Shown here piece after piece: positions 1-9,313 of a DNA stretch of 64,000 bases. This DNA is from Acerihabitans sp047324305 (GTDB lineage Bacteria > Pseudomonadota > Gammaproteobacteria > Enterobacterales > Enterobacteriaceae): positions 2,790,001 through 2,854,000 of the forward strand of contig NZ_CP178740.1 in NCBI RefSeq assembly GCF_047324305.1, in the 5' to 3' direction. Numbering within the stretch: the stretch's first letter is position 1; each line of letters begins with the position of its first letter. The notes below the pieces were generated by a model that saw nothing but the letters and a program-made list of their open reading frames with translations, did no database searches and was not told where the DNA came from. Position numbers and translations under genes: made by a program.

Positions 1-1134
1 GATATGCACCGATTCAAACATCGCCTGCCCGATAACCGGCTCCATCACGTTCAGCTGCAACTGACCGGCTTCGGCCGCCATGGTAATGCAGGTATCGTTG
101 CCGATAACCTTGAAGCACACCTGGTTGACCACCTCCGGCACCACCGGATTGACCTTGGCCGGCATGATGGACGAGCCCGCCTGCAGCTGCGGCAGGTTGA
201 TTTCGTTAAGACCGGTGCGCGGACCGGAGGACAACAGCCTGAGATCGTTACAGATCTTGGAAAGTTTTACCGCCAGGCGCTTTAACGCGCTGTGTACCAT
301 GACATAAGCGCCGCAGTCGGAGGTCGCCTCGATAAGATCTTCCGCCGGCAGCAAGGGCAGGTTGCTGATTTCCGCCAGTTTCTGCACCGCCAGCGCCTGG
401 TAGCCGTCGGGCGTGTTCAGCCGGGTGCCGATGGCGGTGGCGCCCAGGTTCACTTCCAACAGCAGCTCGGCGGTGCGCAGCAGGTTTTTATTTTCTTCTT
501 TCAGCAGCACGGTAAAGGCATGGAATTCCTGGCCGAGGGTCATCGGCACGGCATCCTGCAGCTGGGTGCGGCCCATTTTCAGGATAGTGGCGAATTCCTG
601 CGCCTTGCGCTCGAACCCTTCTCCCAGCTGGCCCACCGCCTCGACCAGCTTGAGGATGGAAATATAGACCGCGATACGAAAGCCGGTAGGGTAGACATCG
701 TTGGTCGACTGGCATTTATTCAGGTGATCGTTGGGGTTAAGGTATTGGTATTCCCCCTTTTGATGGCCCATCAGCTCCAGGCCGAGATTCGCCAGCACCT
801 CATTGGTATTCATGTTCACCGACGTGCCGGCGCCGCCCTGGAAAACGTCGATGGGAAACTGATCCAGGCAGCGGCCTTTATCCAGTACTTCGTCACAGGC
901 GGCGACTATCGTATCGGCAATGGCGCGCGGCAGGGTATGCAGCTCCTTGTTGGCCAGCGCGGCCGCCTTTTTCACCATCACCATGCCGCGAACGAATTCG
1001 GGAATGTCGCTGATTTTGGTATTGCTGATATAGAAGTTTTCAATGGCGCGCAGCGTGTGGATGCCATAATAAGCTTCAGAAGGAACTTCACGTGTTCCCA
1101 ACAGGTCTTCTTCTATACGAATGGTATTCGCCAT
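1..1134 (-). CDS. aspA: Aspartate ammonia-lyase (partial, runs off the left edge)
   Basis: Aspartase deaminates L-aspartate to fumarate and ammonia in the cytoplasm. The minus strand reads without a stop from an ATG at 1134 to base 1, giving the first 378 of about 478 residues. The N-terminus begins MANTIRIEEDLLGTREVPSE, and the family stretches GGAGTSVNMNTNEVLAN, NKCQSTNDVYPTG and MGRTQLQDAVPMTLGQEF follow, all close to E. coli AspA. The C-terminal end lies outside the window. It is divergent from fxsA, as in E. coli. The long plus-strand frame across this region is a shadow of this gene. Confidence 0.97.
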   Translation of the reverse strand, partial: MANTIRIEEDLLGTREVPSEAYYGIHTLRAIENFYISNTKISDIPEFVRGMVMVKKAAALANKELHTLPRAIADTIVAACDEVLDKGRCLDQFPIDVFQGGAGTSVNMNTNEVLANLGLELMGHQKGEYQYLNPNDHLNKCQSTNDVYPTGFRIAVYISILKLVEAVGQLGEGFERKAQEFATILKMGRTQLQDAVPMTLGQEFHAFTVLLKEENKNLLRTAELLLEVNLGATAIGTRLNTPDGYQALAVQKLAEISNLPLLPAEDLIEATSDCGAYVMVHSALKRLAVKLSKICNDLRLLSSGPRTGLNEINLPQLQAGSSIMPAKVNPVVPEVVNQVCFKVIGNDTCITMAAEAGQLQLNVMEPVIGQAMFESVHI

Positions 1135-1171
1135 GAGTACTTCCTTAATAAGCGATGTTTTTAACGATTGA

Positions 1172-1207
1172 CGCTGGATAATTTCAGATTAATTTTATTA
1201 TCCAGCG
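1172..1207. repeat. Perfect 10-bp inverted repeat in the aspA-fxsA spacer
   Basis: CGCTGGATAA at 1172-1181 is repeated in inverse complement at 1198-1207, with a 16-nt AT-rich loop. It lies 38 bp upstream of the aspA start, so it would fall in the aspA leader or promoter. It could be an RNA hairpin or a protein operator. The rest of the 367-bp spacer (1135-1501) holds no convincing gene. A sequence at 1271-1284, TTGATcacgATTAT, matches the FNR pattern at 8 of 10 bases, which is weak support even though aspA is FNR- and CRP-controlled in E. coli. Confidence 0.45.
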
Positions 1208-1501
1208 CGTTGCACTGACAATGCACTTGTGCTCATCATTATATGCTGCTTAAACACTGACGCTATTAAGTTGATCACGATTATCTAACAGAATTATTTT
1301 AATGGCTTGCCATTCGTCCGGCCTGGGTGCCGGCAGGGCGCGCGGCAAGTCCGCGTGATGTAAAGTGCGGTAAATAACCCGCGCCGACACCCGCGCTTCA
1401 GGATACCATAACCACAGGCACGTTTTTGTCATCAGCCCGCCGCCGTCCGCCAGCATCCAATGAGGCGCCCGCGCCGGGCCAGTCAACCCAAGGAGAATTC
1501 G

Positions 1502-1978
1502 GTGCGTTGGATACCCTTATTACTGATATTTCTCGTGGCCTATATAGAGATCACGATTTTTATACAAGTCGCGCATGTCATCGGCGTGCTTTTTACGCTG
1601 CTGCTGATTGTGCTGACCTCGTTTATCGGCGTGTCGCTGGTGCGTACCCAGGGGCTGAAGATCCTGGGCCAGATGCAGATCAAGATGGCCAACGGCGAAA
1701 GCCCGGCCGCTGAAATGATCAAAAGCGTCTCCATCCTGCTGGCGGGATTTCTGCTGCTGTTGCCCGGCTTTTTTACCGATTTTCTCGGCCTGTTGCTGTT
1801 GCTGCCGCCGGTGCAGAATTCACTGACCCTGAAACTGCTGCCCCACCTGCGGTTCCAGCGCGGCGCGGCCGGCGGTTTTGCCTCCCATGATGCGGGCGGC
1901 GATACCTTCGAGGGCGAGTACAAACGTAAGGATATTCCGCGCGACGCCATCGAACACCGGCCCGAAGATGATAAATAG
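1502..1978 (+). CDS. fxsA: FxsA family inner-membrane protein
   Basis: This 158-residue protein matches E. coli FxsA, also 158 residues, a membrane protein whose overexpression relieves F-plasmid exclusion of phage T7. Its cellular role is unknown. A GTG start at 1502 is chosen because it gives VRWIPLLLIFLVAYIEI, matching the E. coli N-terminus, and AAGGAGAA lies just upstream at 1489-1496. An in-frame ATG at 1460 would add 14 residues with no family counterpart. Three or four hydrophobic segments are visible, including FLLLLPGFFTDFLGLLLLLP, followed by a charged tail. The yjeH gene that separates fxsA from groES in E. coli is absent here. Confidence 0.93.
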   Translation: MRWIPLLLIFLVAYIEITIFIQVAHVIGVLFTLLLIVLTSFIGVSLVRTQGLKILGQMQIKMANGESPAAEMIKSVSILLAGFLLLLPGFFTDFLGLLLLLPPVQNSLTLKLLPHLRFQRGAAGGFASHDAGGDTFEGEYKRKDIPRDAIEHRPEDDK

Positions 1979-2087
1979 ATGTTAATTTTTTTGGCGCAGG
2001 CTGCTTTTTAACGCAATGAAAATACTGAGGTTTTATTTACGGCGGCTAAAAAACAGCCGCTCAGACAAAAAAATTCTTTTTTTTCCC

Positions 2088-2115
2088 CTTGAAGCGTAAC
2101 CGAACGCCCCCATCT
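2088..2115 (+). promoter_or_regulatory. Sigma32 heat-shock promoter of groESL
   Basis: The -35 element CTTGAAG (2088-2094) and the -10 element CCCCATCT (2108-2115) are separated by 13 bp. This matches the RpoH consensus CTTGAAA - N11-16 - CCCCATNT and lies about 80 bp upstream of groES, as in E. coli. A GCGGCT/AGCCGC stem at 2042-2060, just upstream, may end fxsA transcription. Confidence 0.88.
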
Positions 2116-2196
2116 TAATCACCACGAGGCAGGGCATGAAGGCATGCCCGGCATTCATCCCGAAACAGATACGGACTTTCTTAAGGAGAGCTTTCA

Positions 2197-2490
2197 ATGA
2201 AAATTCGTCCATTACATGATCGCGTTATCGTCAAGCGTAAAGAAGTTGAATCAAAATCGGCTGGCGGCATCGTTCTGACCGGTTCCGCGGCGGGTAAATC
2301 CACCCGTGGCGAAGTACTGGCAATCGGCCATGGCCGCATCCTCGAAAACGGTGAAATCAAAGCACTGGATGTGAAAGTCGGCGATATCGTGATTTTCAAC
2401 GACGGCTATGGCGTGAAAGTAGAAAAGATCGATAACGAAGAAGTCTTGATCATGTCCGAAAGCGACATTCTGGCCATCGTCGAGGCGTAA
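2197..2490 (+). CDS. groES: Co-chaperonin GroES
   Basis: The 10-kDa co-chaperonin (97 residues, the standard length) forms the heptameric lid on GroEL and drives ATP-dependent folding in the cytoplasm. It begins MKIRPLHDRVIVKRKEVESK and contains the mobile loop GGIVLTGSAAGKSTRG. AAGGAGAG precedes the ATG at a normal distance. The gene is followed after 45 bp by groEL in the same heat-shock operon. Confidence 0.99.
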   Translation: MKIRPLHDRVIVKRKEVESKSAGGIVLTGSAAGKSTRGEVLAIGHGRILENGEIKALDVKVGDIVIFNDGYGVKVEKIDNEEVLIMSESDILAIVEA

Positions 2491-2535
2491 TTCTCGCGTA
2501 ATCATCTGAACTGAACGAATTTAAGGGAAATTCAA

Positions 2536-4185
<1,650 letters not shown>

Positions 4186-4215
4186 TGCCCCTGTTGCGCT
4201 GATAGCGTTAAAAAA

Positions 4216-4240
4216 CCCCGGCTTGCCGGGGTTTTTTTTT
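4216..4240 (+). terminator. Intrinsic terminator of groESL
   Basis: CCCCGGC (4216-4222) pairs with GCCGGGG (4225-4231), followed directly by nine T residues (4232-4240). It lies 30 bp after the groEL stop. Confidence 0.93.
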
Positions 4241-4391
4241 GGCAAAAAATTATCAACCGGACCGTTTTTAAGGTATAAACAGGTAGCGGTATGGGCAGGG
4301 TAAACAGCGGTTTATGCGCTGACGGTTGCCCAAGGGAAAATATGGCGCACAGCAAAATTTTTGCCGGACATATCACTATTCGAGGATAACG

Positions 4392-4748
4392 ATGCGAATC
4401 AAATTTTTACTCTGTCTTGGTGCGGGCACTTTATTATTAGCGGGATGTGCCACTACTAATGAACTGTCCGCCGCGGGGCAGTCGGTGAAGTTCACCGAAG
4501 ACCAGCCGGGCAGTAATTGCCAGGCGCTGGGCACGGTTACCGGCACGCAAAGCAACTGGTTGTCGGGGCAGGGCGGCGAAGGCAGCTCCATGCGCGGCGC
4601 GGCCAACGATCTGCGCAATAAAGCGGCGGCCATGGGCGGCAACGTTATTTATAAGGCCGCCAGCCCGGTCGGCTTTACGGAAACCTATCTCTCGAGTTTT
4701 GCCCCGCTGGACAGCAAGATCCAGGGCCAGGTCTATAAATGCCCGTAG
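4392..4748 (+). CDS. yjeI: YjeI-type lipoprotein (DUF4156)
   Basis: This 118-residue predicted lipoprotein is the orthologue of E. coli YjeI, of unknown function. The signal sequence MRIKFLLCLGAGTLLLAGC ends in a lipobox (LAGC) with the lipidated cysteine at position 19. The mature part is small and glycine-rich, with GNVIYKA typical of DUF4156. The ATG at 4392 is chosen over an upstream in-frame start at 4326 because it places the signal peptide at the N-terminus and has GAGGATAAC just upstream. It sits between groEL and epmB as in E. coli. Confidence 0.9.
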   Translation: MRIKFLLCLGAGTLLLAGCATTNELSAAGQSVKFTEDQPGSNCQALGTVTGTQSNWLSGQGGEGSSMRGAANDLRNKAAAMGGNVIYKAASPVGFTETYLSSFAPLDSKIQGQVYKCP

Positions 4749-4754
4749 CCGCTG

Positions 4755-4787
4755 GCTTCCTGATGCCGCCCGGCGGCGTCGGGAAGC
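4755..4787. terminator. Strong hairpin between convergent yjeI and epmB
   Basis: GCTTCCTGA (4755-4763) pairs with TCGGGAAGC (4779-4787) with one G-U pair, enclosing a further GC-rich stem. There is no U-tract on either strand, so it may be an RNA-stabilising or bidirectional end structure rather than a classic terminator. Confidence 0.45.
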
Positions 4788-4792
4788 ACGGC

Positions 4793-5821
4793 TTAGCGCT
4801 GGCGTAGTTTTAAATCAAGCAGGGTTTTGCTGTTTTCCCCGCCGATCTCCCGCGCCAGCCGCGGCACCAGATAGCCCGAGACCTTCAACAGTAATTGCTG
4901 CATGATCTCCCGGGCTTCATGGTCATCCACCATAAAGTGCGCCGCGCCCTGTACCCGATCTAAAACATGCAGATAATAAGGCAGTATGCCGGCGTCAAAC
5001 AGCGTTTCGCTCAGGGTCGCCAGCGTATCGGCGTTATCATTTACCCCCCGCAGCAGCACGCTTTGGTTGAGCAGCGTCACCTGCGCCATGCGCAGGTGTG
5101 TCATACTCTCGCGCAGCGGCCGGTCAATCTCGTTGGCATGATTGATATGGGTGACCAGCACGACATTGAGACGGCTGCCGGCCAGGCGCCGGCAAAGAGC
5201 GGGGGTGATGCGCGCCGGGATAACCACCGGCAAACGGGTATGGATGCGCAGGGTGCGCAGATGGGGAATGGCTTCCAGCTGGCCGATAAGCTCGTCCAGC
5301 TCATGATCCTTGGCCATCAGCGGATCGCCGCCGGAAAAAATAATCTCGTTCAGCTGCGGGTGCTGCCGGATATACTCCAGCGCCCCTGACCAATTGGCCC
5401 GGTTGCCCTGGTTATCCTGATAGGGGAAATGGCGCCTGAAGCAATAGCGGCAGTTAACCGCGCAGCCGCCCTTGACCAGCAGCAAGGCGCGGTTACGGTA
5501 TTTATGCAGCAGGCCCGGTACTACGGATTGCTGTTCTTCCAGCGGATCGGTGCTGAAACCGGGCACCTGCAGAAATTCCTCGCGTAGGGTGAGGACCTGT
5601 CGCAGCAGCGGGTCGGCCGGATTGCCCGGCTCCATGCGCGCCACGAACGCCCTGGGCACCCGTAACGGGAATAACCGCCGCGCCGCCGCGCCATCGCGCA
5701 GGTCCGGATGGTCGCTGAGTTGCAATTGTTGCAAAAGTTCGATGGGATCGGTAATGACATCGGCAAGTTGACGCAACCAATCTTCTCTAGTTGGGGTGTT
5801 TCGGGTTACAATATCTGCCAT
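4793..5821 (-). CDS. epmB: EF-P (R)-beta-lysine 2,3-aminomutase EpmB
   Basis: EpmB (YjeK) is a radical-SAM, PLP-dependent lysine 2,3-aminomutase that makes (R)-beta-lysine, the substrate EpmA attaches to elongation factor P. The 342-residue protein has the radical-SAM cluster motif CAVNCRYC (Cys120, Cys124, Cys127), FSGGDP for SAM binding, and a C-terminal ENSKTLL segment whose Lys332 is the likely PLP lysine. It is divergent from its target gene efp, with only 40 bp between the two start codons, and epmA is 3 kb away, so the whole modification pathway apart from hydroxylase epmC is clustered here. Confidence 0.96.
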   Translation of the reverse strand: MADIVTRNTPTREDWLRQLADVITDPIELLQQLQLSDHPDLRDGAAARRLFPLRVPRAFVARMEPGNPADPLLRQVLTLREEFLQVPGFSTDPLEEQQSVVPGLLHKYRNRALLLVKGGCAVNCRYCFRRHFPYQDNQGNRANWSGALEYIRQHPQLNEIIFSGGDPLMAKDHELDELIGQLEAIPHLRTLRIHTRLPVVIPARITPALCRRLAGSRLNVVLVTHINHANEIDRPLRESMTHLRMAQVTLLNQSVLLRGVNDNADTLATLSETLFDAGILPYYLHVLDRVQGAAHFMVDDHEAREIMQQLLLKVSGYLVPRLAREIGGENSKTLLDLKLRQR

Positions 5822-5861
5822 TTTTTTGGCTTAACGACCACGTAATATTAAGAGGACCACC

Positions 5862-6428
5862 ATGGCGTCTTATAGTACCAATGAATTCCGTTCCGGTCTC
5901 AAAATCATGCAGGACGGCGAGCCGTGCGCGATCATTGATAATGAATTCGTAAAACCGGGCAAAGGCCAGGCGTTCAACCGCGTGCGCATCCGTAAACTGA
6001 TTTCCGGCAAGGTGCTGGAAAAAACGTTTAAATCCGGTGATTCCGTCGAGGCGGCCGATGTCATGGATATGAACCTGACTTACCTGTACAACGATGGTGA
6101 GTTTTGGCATTTTATGAATAACGAGACTTTTGAGCAACTGGCCGCCGATAAGAAAGCGGTGAGCGACGCCGCCAAATGGCTGGTTGAGCAGGCCGAATGC
6201 GTGCTGACCCTGTGGAACGGCGAGCCCATCGCCGTCACGCCGCCCAACTTTGTCGAGCTGGAAATCATCGAGACCGACCCAGGCCTGAAGGGCGACACCG
6301 CCGGCACCGGCGGCAAGCCCGCCACCCTGACCACCGGCGCGGTGGTAAAAGTACCGCTGTTCGTGCAGATTGGCGAAGTGATCAAAGTGGATACCCGCTC
6401 CGGCGAATACGTATCCCGCATCAAATAA
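5862..6428 (+). CDS. efp: Translation elongation factor P
   Basis: EF-P (188 residues, full length) binds between the P and E sites of the ribosome and relieves stalling at polyproline stretches. The loop FVKPGKGQAF places Lys34 at the site that EpmA modifies with beta-lysine. The three beta-barrel domains are intact through the conserved end GEYVSR. GAGGACC precedes the ATG. It is divergent from epmB. Confidence 0.98.
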   Translation: MASYSTNEFRSGLKIMQDGEPCAIIDNEFVKPGKGQAFNRVRIRKLISGKVLEKTFKSGDSVEAADVMDMNLTYLYNDGEFWHFMNNETFEQLAADKKAVSDAAKWLVEQAECVLTLWNGEPIAVTPPNFVELEIIETDPGLKGDTAGTGGKPATLTTGAVVKVPLFVQIGEVIKVDTRSGEYVSRIK

Positions 6429-6509
6429 CCGTTCAACCGGCATGCCCTGAGGCGTTATCAGGGTCAGGGCAGGCCGGGCGTTTTCAGGCGTGCGGGGAAT
6501 CCGGCGATT

Positions 6510-6647
6510 ATGTTAGGAAAAACAGTTAAACTGATCGTTATCTCATTAGTCATGTCAGCGACGCTGAGCGGTTGCAATACCGCGCGCGGCTTCGGTGAAG
6601 ATGTGCAACACCTTGGCGGCGCTATTACGCGTGGTGCCAGCAAGTAG
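6510..6647 (+). CDS. ecnA: Entericidin A lipoprotein
   Basis: This 45-residue lipoprotein corresponds to the antidote member of the entericidin pair. A short hydrophobic signal ends at lipobox LSGC (Cys22), followed by the family signature NTARGFGEDVQHLG. The ribosome-binding site (GGGGAAT) is weak. It lies immediately upstream of ecnB, as in E. coli, where the pair is linked to stationary-phase lysis. A terminator-like stem separates the two genes. Confidence 0.9.
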   Translation: MLGKTVKLIVISLVMSATLSGCNTARGFGEDVQHLGGAITRGASK

Positions 6648-6709
6648 CTCGCAGACATCGTGCAGCCAACATCCAGGACATTTTCCAGTAAATAGTCCTA
6701 AAAGTGCGC

Positions 6710-6746
6710 AACCGGCCATATGTTTAGTATGTTTTGCCGGTTTTTT
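6710..6746 (+). terminator. Terminator or attenuator between ecnA and ecnB
   Basis: AACCGGC (6710-6716) pairs with GCCGGTT (6736-6742), with an inner CATA/TATG pairing, followed by a T-run (6741-6746). Partial readthrough would set the ratio of ecnA to ecnB transcripts. Confidence 0.8.
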
Positions 6747-6827
6747 ACTATGCTTAAAAGGCAAGCTTTTATCCACAGCAGTGCTATTTCATTTAGACAA
6801 AAAGTGATTCTACAAAAGGAAATCGTT

Positions 6828-6959
6828 ATGTTGAAGAAAAGTATAATTGCCCTTTTATCTGTTCTGGTGTTGTCCTCATTAACGGCTTGTAATACCACCC
6901 GCGGCGCCGGTGAAGATATTTCGGCAGGCGGACAGGCCGTACAGCGGGCTGCACAGTAA
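6828..6959 (+). CDS. ecnB: Entericidin B lipoprotein
   Basis: This 43-residue lipoprotein is the bacteriolytic member of the entericidin pair. The signal MLKKSIIALLSVLVLSSLTAC gives a lipobox LTAC with Cys21, followed by NTTRGAGEDISAGGQA, nearly identical to E. coli EcnB. The ATG at 6828 follows AAAAGGAAAT. An upstream in-frame start at 6720 falls inside the preceding terminator and is rejected. Confidence 0.92.
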   Translation: MLKKSIIALLSVLVLSSLTACNTTRGAGEDISAGGQAVQRAAQ

Positions 6960-7068
6960 TATACACGGCTGTATTCAGCTAATGCCTCTGTATCCTGGTG
7001 AAATAGCCGCTGTCAGCGGGTTATCGGGGAATGAGAACCGATAGTGACAGCGGTGTCGGACTATGACG

Positions 7069-7092
7069 CGGTCATTTTGATTAAAATGACCG
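7069..7092. terminator. 10-bp perfect stem-loop after ecnB
   Basis: CGGTCATTTT (7069-7078) and AAAATGACCG (7083-7092) form a perfect stem with a GATT loop. The T-run after it is short (TTTCGTC). A third, unpaired copy GGTCATTTT occurs at 7131-7139. It probably ends ecnB transcription. Confidence 0.5.
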
Positions 7093-7171
7093 TTTCGTCA
7101 CATTTAACTAATCGATTAATTAAATTCATTGGTCATTTTGCTAACGGCGGCATAAGATTATCCTTCCTTAG

Positions 7172-7231
7172 CAGGACGACCTGGTAAGCTGTCTTTTCTT
7201 CTGGGGACGACCCCATCGTTATGAGGTCGTC
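7172..7231 (+). promoter_or_regulatory. Guanidine-II (mini-ykkC) riboswitch of gdx
   Basis: Two short hairpins each carry the ACGA loop that defines the guanidine-II class: CAGG-ACGA-CCTG (7172-7183) and TGGGG-ACGA-CCCCA (7202-7215). The gdx Shine-Dalgarno region AGGTCGTC (7224-7231) is the exact complement of GACGACCT (7175-7182) in the first hairpin. In the absence of guanidine the ribosome site could therefore be paired away, and guanidine binding to the two loops would free it. The downstream gene is the guanidinium exporter expected for this class. Confidence 0.93.
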
Positions 7232-7235
7232 TCAC

Positions 7236-7550
7236 ATGTCATGGTTATTACTTATCCTCGCCGGCCTGCTGGAAACTGTCTGGGCCATCGGCCTGAAATA
7301 TACCGAGGGATTTACCCGCCTGCTGCCAAGCGTGGTGACGCTTATCGCGATGATCATCAGCATCACGCTGCTGGGCCTGGCCATGCGCACGCTGCCGGTG
7401 GGTACCGCCTATGCCGTCTGGACCGGGATAGGCGTGGTCGGCACGGTTATCGTCGGCATGCTGTGGCTGGGTGAACCCGCACATTGGCTGCGCATCGCCA
7501 GCCTGGCGATGATTATGCTGGGGATCCTGTGCCTGAAGCTGTCGCATTAG
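7236..7550 (+). CDS. gdx: Guanidinium exporter Gdx (SugE, SMR family)
   Basis: This small multidrug resistance transporter has 104 residues and four transmembrane helices, with the membrane glutamate in LAGLLETVWAIGLKYT. The Gdx signature GTAYAVWTGIG is present. The family exports guanidinium in exchange for protons as a dual-topology dimer. The ATG at 7236 gives the standard N-terminus MSWLLLILAG and has GAGGT nine bases upstream. The in-frame ATG at 7221 overlaps that site. Expression is presumably induced through the guanidine-II riboswitch directly upstream. Confidence 0.95.
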   Translation: MSWLLLILAGLLETVWAIGLKYTEGFTRLLPSVVTLIAMIISITLLGLAMRTLPVGTAYAVWTGIGVVGTVIVGMLWLGEPAHWLRIASLAMIMLGILCLKLSH

Positions 7551-7556
7551 GCCGTT

Positions 7557-8081
7557 TCAGGATTGATCCACCCAGATAAGCCGGTCCACCGCAAAACCCA
7601 GCCGGGCGGCGGTAGCGACCAGGTGGTCGCGCGTGGCCTGCGGCAGCGTTTTGGCGCGGGCCAGGATCCAGAGATAATCGCGGTTGGGGCCGCAGACCAG
7701 GGCGTAATCATAGCCTTCATCCAGCGCGATCACATGGTAGCCGCCATAAAAAGGGCCGAAAAACGAGACCTTAAGCGAGGCCCGCTGCGGCGAAGCCAGG
7801 AAATAGGCTTTGCCGTTGCTTTGCCGGAAGCGTTGCGTGGCCGGGGAATAGCCTTTATTGATGACGTCGAGGCCTCCGTCGTCCCGCAGGCTATACTGCG
7901 CCGTGACATGATCGAGTCCGGTTTCGAAACGGTGATCCAGCCGGGCGATTTCATACCAGGTGCCCAGGTAGCGGTTAACATCGAACTTCTCCACCGGCCG
8001 GACGCCCGACGGCGGGTTGACGCTGCACGATAGCGACAGTAAGGACGAGGCGACCAGCGCGACGGTTCTCCATAGGGACAT
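7557..8081 (-). CDS. blc: Outer-membrane lipoprotein lipocalin Blc
   Basis: Blc is a bacterial lipocalin that binds lysophospholipids at the outer membrane. The 174-residue precursor has a signal ending in LSLSC (lipobox), the lipocalin motif YLGTWYEIARLDHRFE, and the conserved YSLRDDGGLDVINKGY and VCGPNRDYLWILAR blocks. The ATG at 8081, with GGAG just upstream, matches the family start. A longer frame to 8126 adds 15 unsupported residues. In E. coli, ampC and frdABCD separate blc from epmA; here the two genes are adjacent and divergent. Confidence 0.95.
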   Translation of the reverse strand: MSLWRTVALVASSLLSLSCSVNPPSGVRPVEKFDVNRYLGTWYEIARLDHRFETGLDHVTAQYSLRDDGGLDVINKGYSPATQRFRQSNGKAYFLASPQRASLKVSFFGPFYGGYHVIALDEGYDYALVCGPNRDYLWILARAKTLPQATRDHLVATAARLGFAVDRLIWVDQS

Positions 8082-8248
8082 ACATACTCCATCAATAGCC
8101 TGCCTGAACGGTAAGTGTACACCCATTGGCGGTATGCAGGCGGTAAAGCGGCAACCCGCGGACGATGCAGGCGACCGGATTGAACTAGGTTTGTCTGCCT
8201 GAACGGATAAAGGTAGACTTCATCCCCTGTTTAACGGGAGAAAAAGTT

Positions 8249-9226
8249 ATGAGCGAAATGGCAAGCTGGTTACCGAGCGCCCCCATCGCTAATCTATTAA
8301 AAAGAGCGGTGGTGATGACCCAGCTCCGGCGATTTTTTACCGACCGCGGGTTACTCGAAGTGGAAACGCCGGCCATGAGCCAGGCCACCGTCACCGATAT
8401 TCATCTGGTGCCCTTTCAGACGCATTATGTCGGGCCGGGCGCGGCGCAGGGGCTGCCGCTCTATTTGATGACCAGTCCTGAATACCATATGAAACGCCTG
8501 CTGGCGGCCGGCAGCGGGCCAATATTCCAGATAGGGCGCAGTTTTCGCAACGAGGAATCCGGCCGGCACCATAATCCCGAGTTCACCATGCTGGAATGGT
8601 ATCGCCCCCACTACGATATGTACCGCCTGATGAACGAAGTGGACGATCTGCTCCAGCAAATCCTTGATTGCGACAGTGCGGAAACCCTGTCCTATCAGCA
8701 GGTGTTTATCCGCCATATCGGCATCGATCCCCTGTCGGCCGACAAGGCGCAGCTGTGCGAGGCCGCCGCCAAACTCGAGCTGTCCGGCATTGCCACGGTC
8801 GAGGAGGATCGCGATACCCTGCTGCAGTTATTGTTTGCCATGGGCGTGGAACCCCACATCGGGCGTGATAAACCGACGTTCGTTTACCATTTTCCCGCCA
8901 CCCAGGCCGCGCTTGCGGAAATCAGTACCGAAGACCACCGGGTGGCCGATCGTTTTGAAGCCTATTTCAAAGGTATTGAACTGGCTAATGGTTTTCGCGA
9001 GCTCACCGACGCCGCGGAGCAACGCCAGCGGTTTACCCAGGATAACCGCAAGCGCGCCGCGCTGAACTTGCCGCAGCAGCCCATTGATGAAAACCTGCTG
9101 GCGGCGCTGGCGCACGGCATACCGGAATGCTCCGGGGTGGCCTTGGGGGTGGACCGGCTGGTGATGCTGGCGCTGAAGGCGGACAGCCTGTCCGAGGTTA
9201 TCGCATTCCCGGTCGAGCGGGCCTGA
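8249..9226 (+). CDS. epmA: EF-P-(R)-beta-lysine ligase EpmA
   Basis: EpmA (PoxA/GenX/YjeA) is a stand-alone paralogue of class II lysyl-tRNA synthetase that activates (R)-beta-lysine and attaches it to Lys34 of EF-P. The 325 residues contain motif 2 (FRNEESGRHHNPEFTMLEWY) and motif 3 (GVALGVDRLVMLAL) and no anticodon-binding domain. GGGAGAAAAAG precedes the ATG. It acts with epmB and efp found 2-3 kb upstream. It converges on mscM. Confidence 0.97.
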   Translation: MSEMASWLPSAPIANLLKRAVVMTQLRRFFTDRGLLEVETPAMSQATVTDIHLVPFQTHYVGPGAAQGLPLYLMTSPEYHMKRLLAAGSGPIFQIGRSFRNEESGRHHNPEFTMLEWYRPHYDMYRLMNEVDDLLQQILDCDSAETLSYQQVFIRHIGIDPLSADKAQLCEAAAKLELSGIATVEEDRDTLLQLLFAMGVEPHIGRDKPTFVYHFPATQAALAEISTEDHRVADRFEAYFKGIELANGFRELTDAAEQRQRFTQDNRKRAALNLPQQPIDENLLAALAHGIPECSGVALGVDRLVMLALKADSLSEVIAFPVERA

Positions 9227-9313
9227 GGGCCGTCCCCGGCTCAACAACGGGCATGGCGCGCCGCCGCCGCGCCCGTGCCGTCAGGCCGGCGGGAAAGAAC
9301 CTGTCCCGCGCGG

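Noticed and set aside
292..1164. Plus-strand open frame of 290 residues
   Set aside because: It is antisense to aspA, whose protein sequence is clearly conserved on the minus strand.
1250..1486. 78-residue minus-strand frame between aspA and fxsA
   Set aside because: No recognisable family, no ribosome site and no E. coli counterpart at this site.
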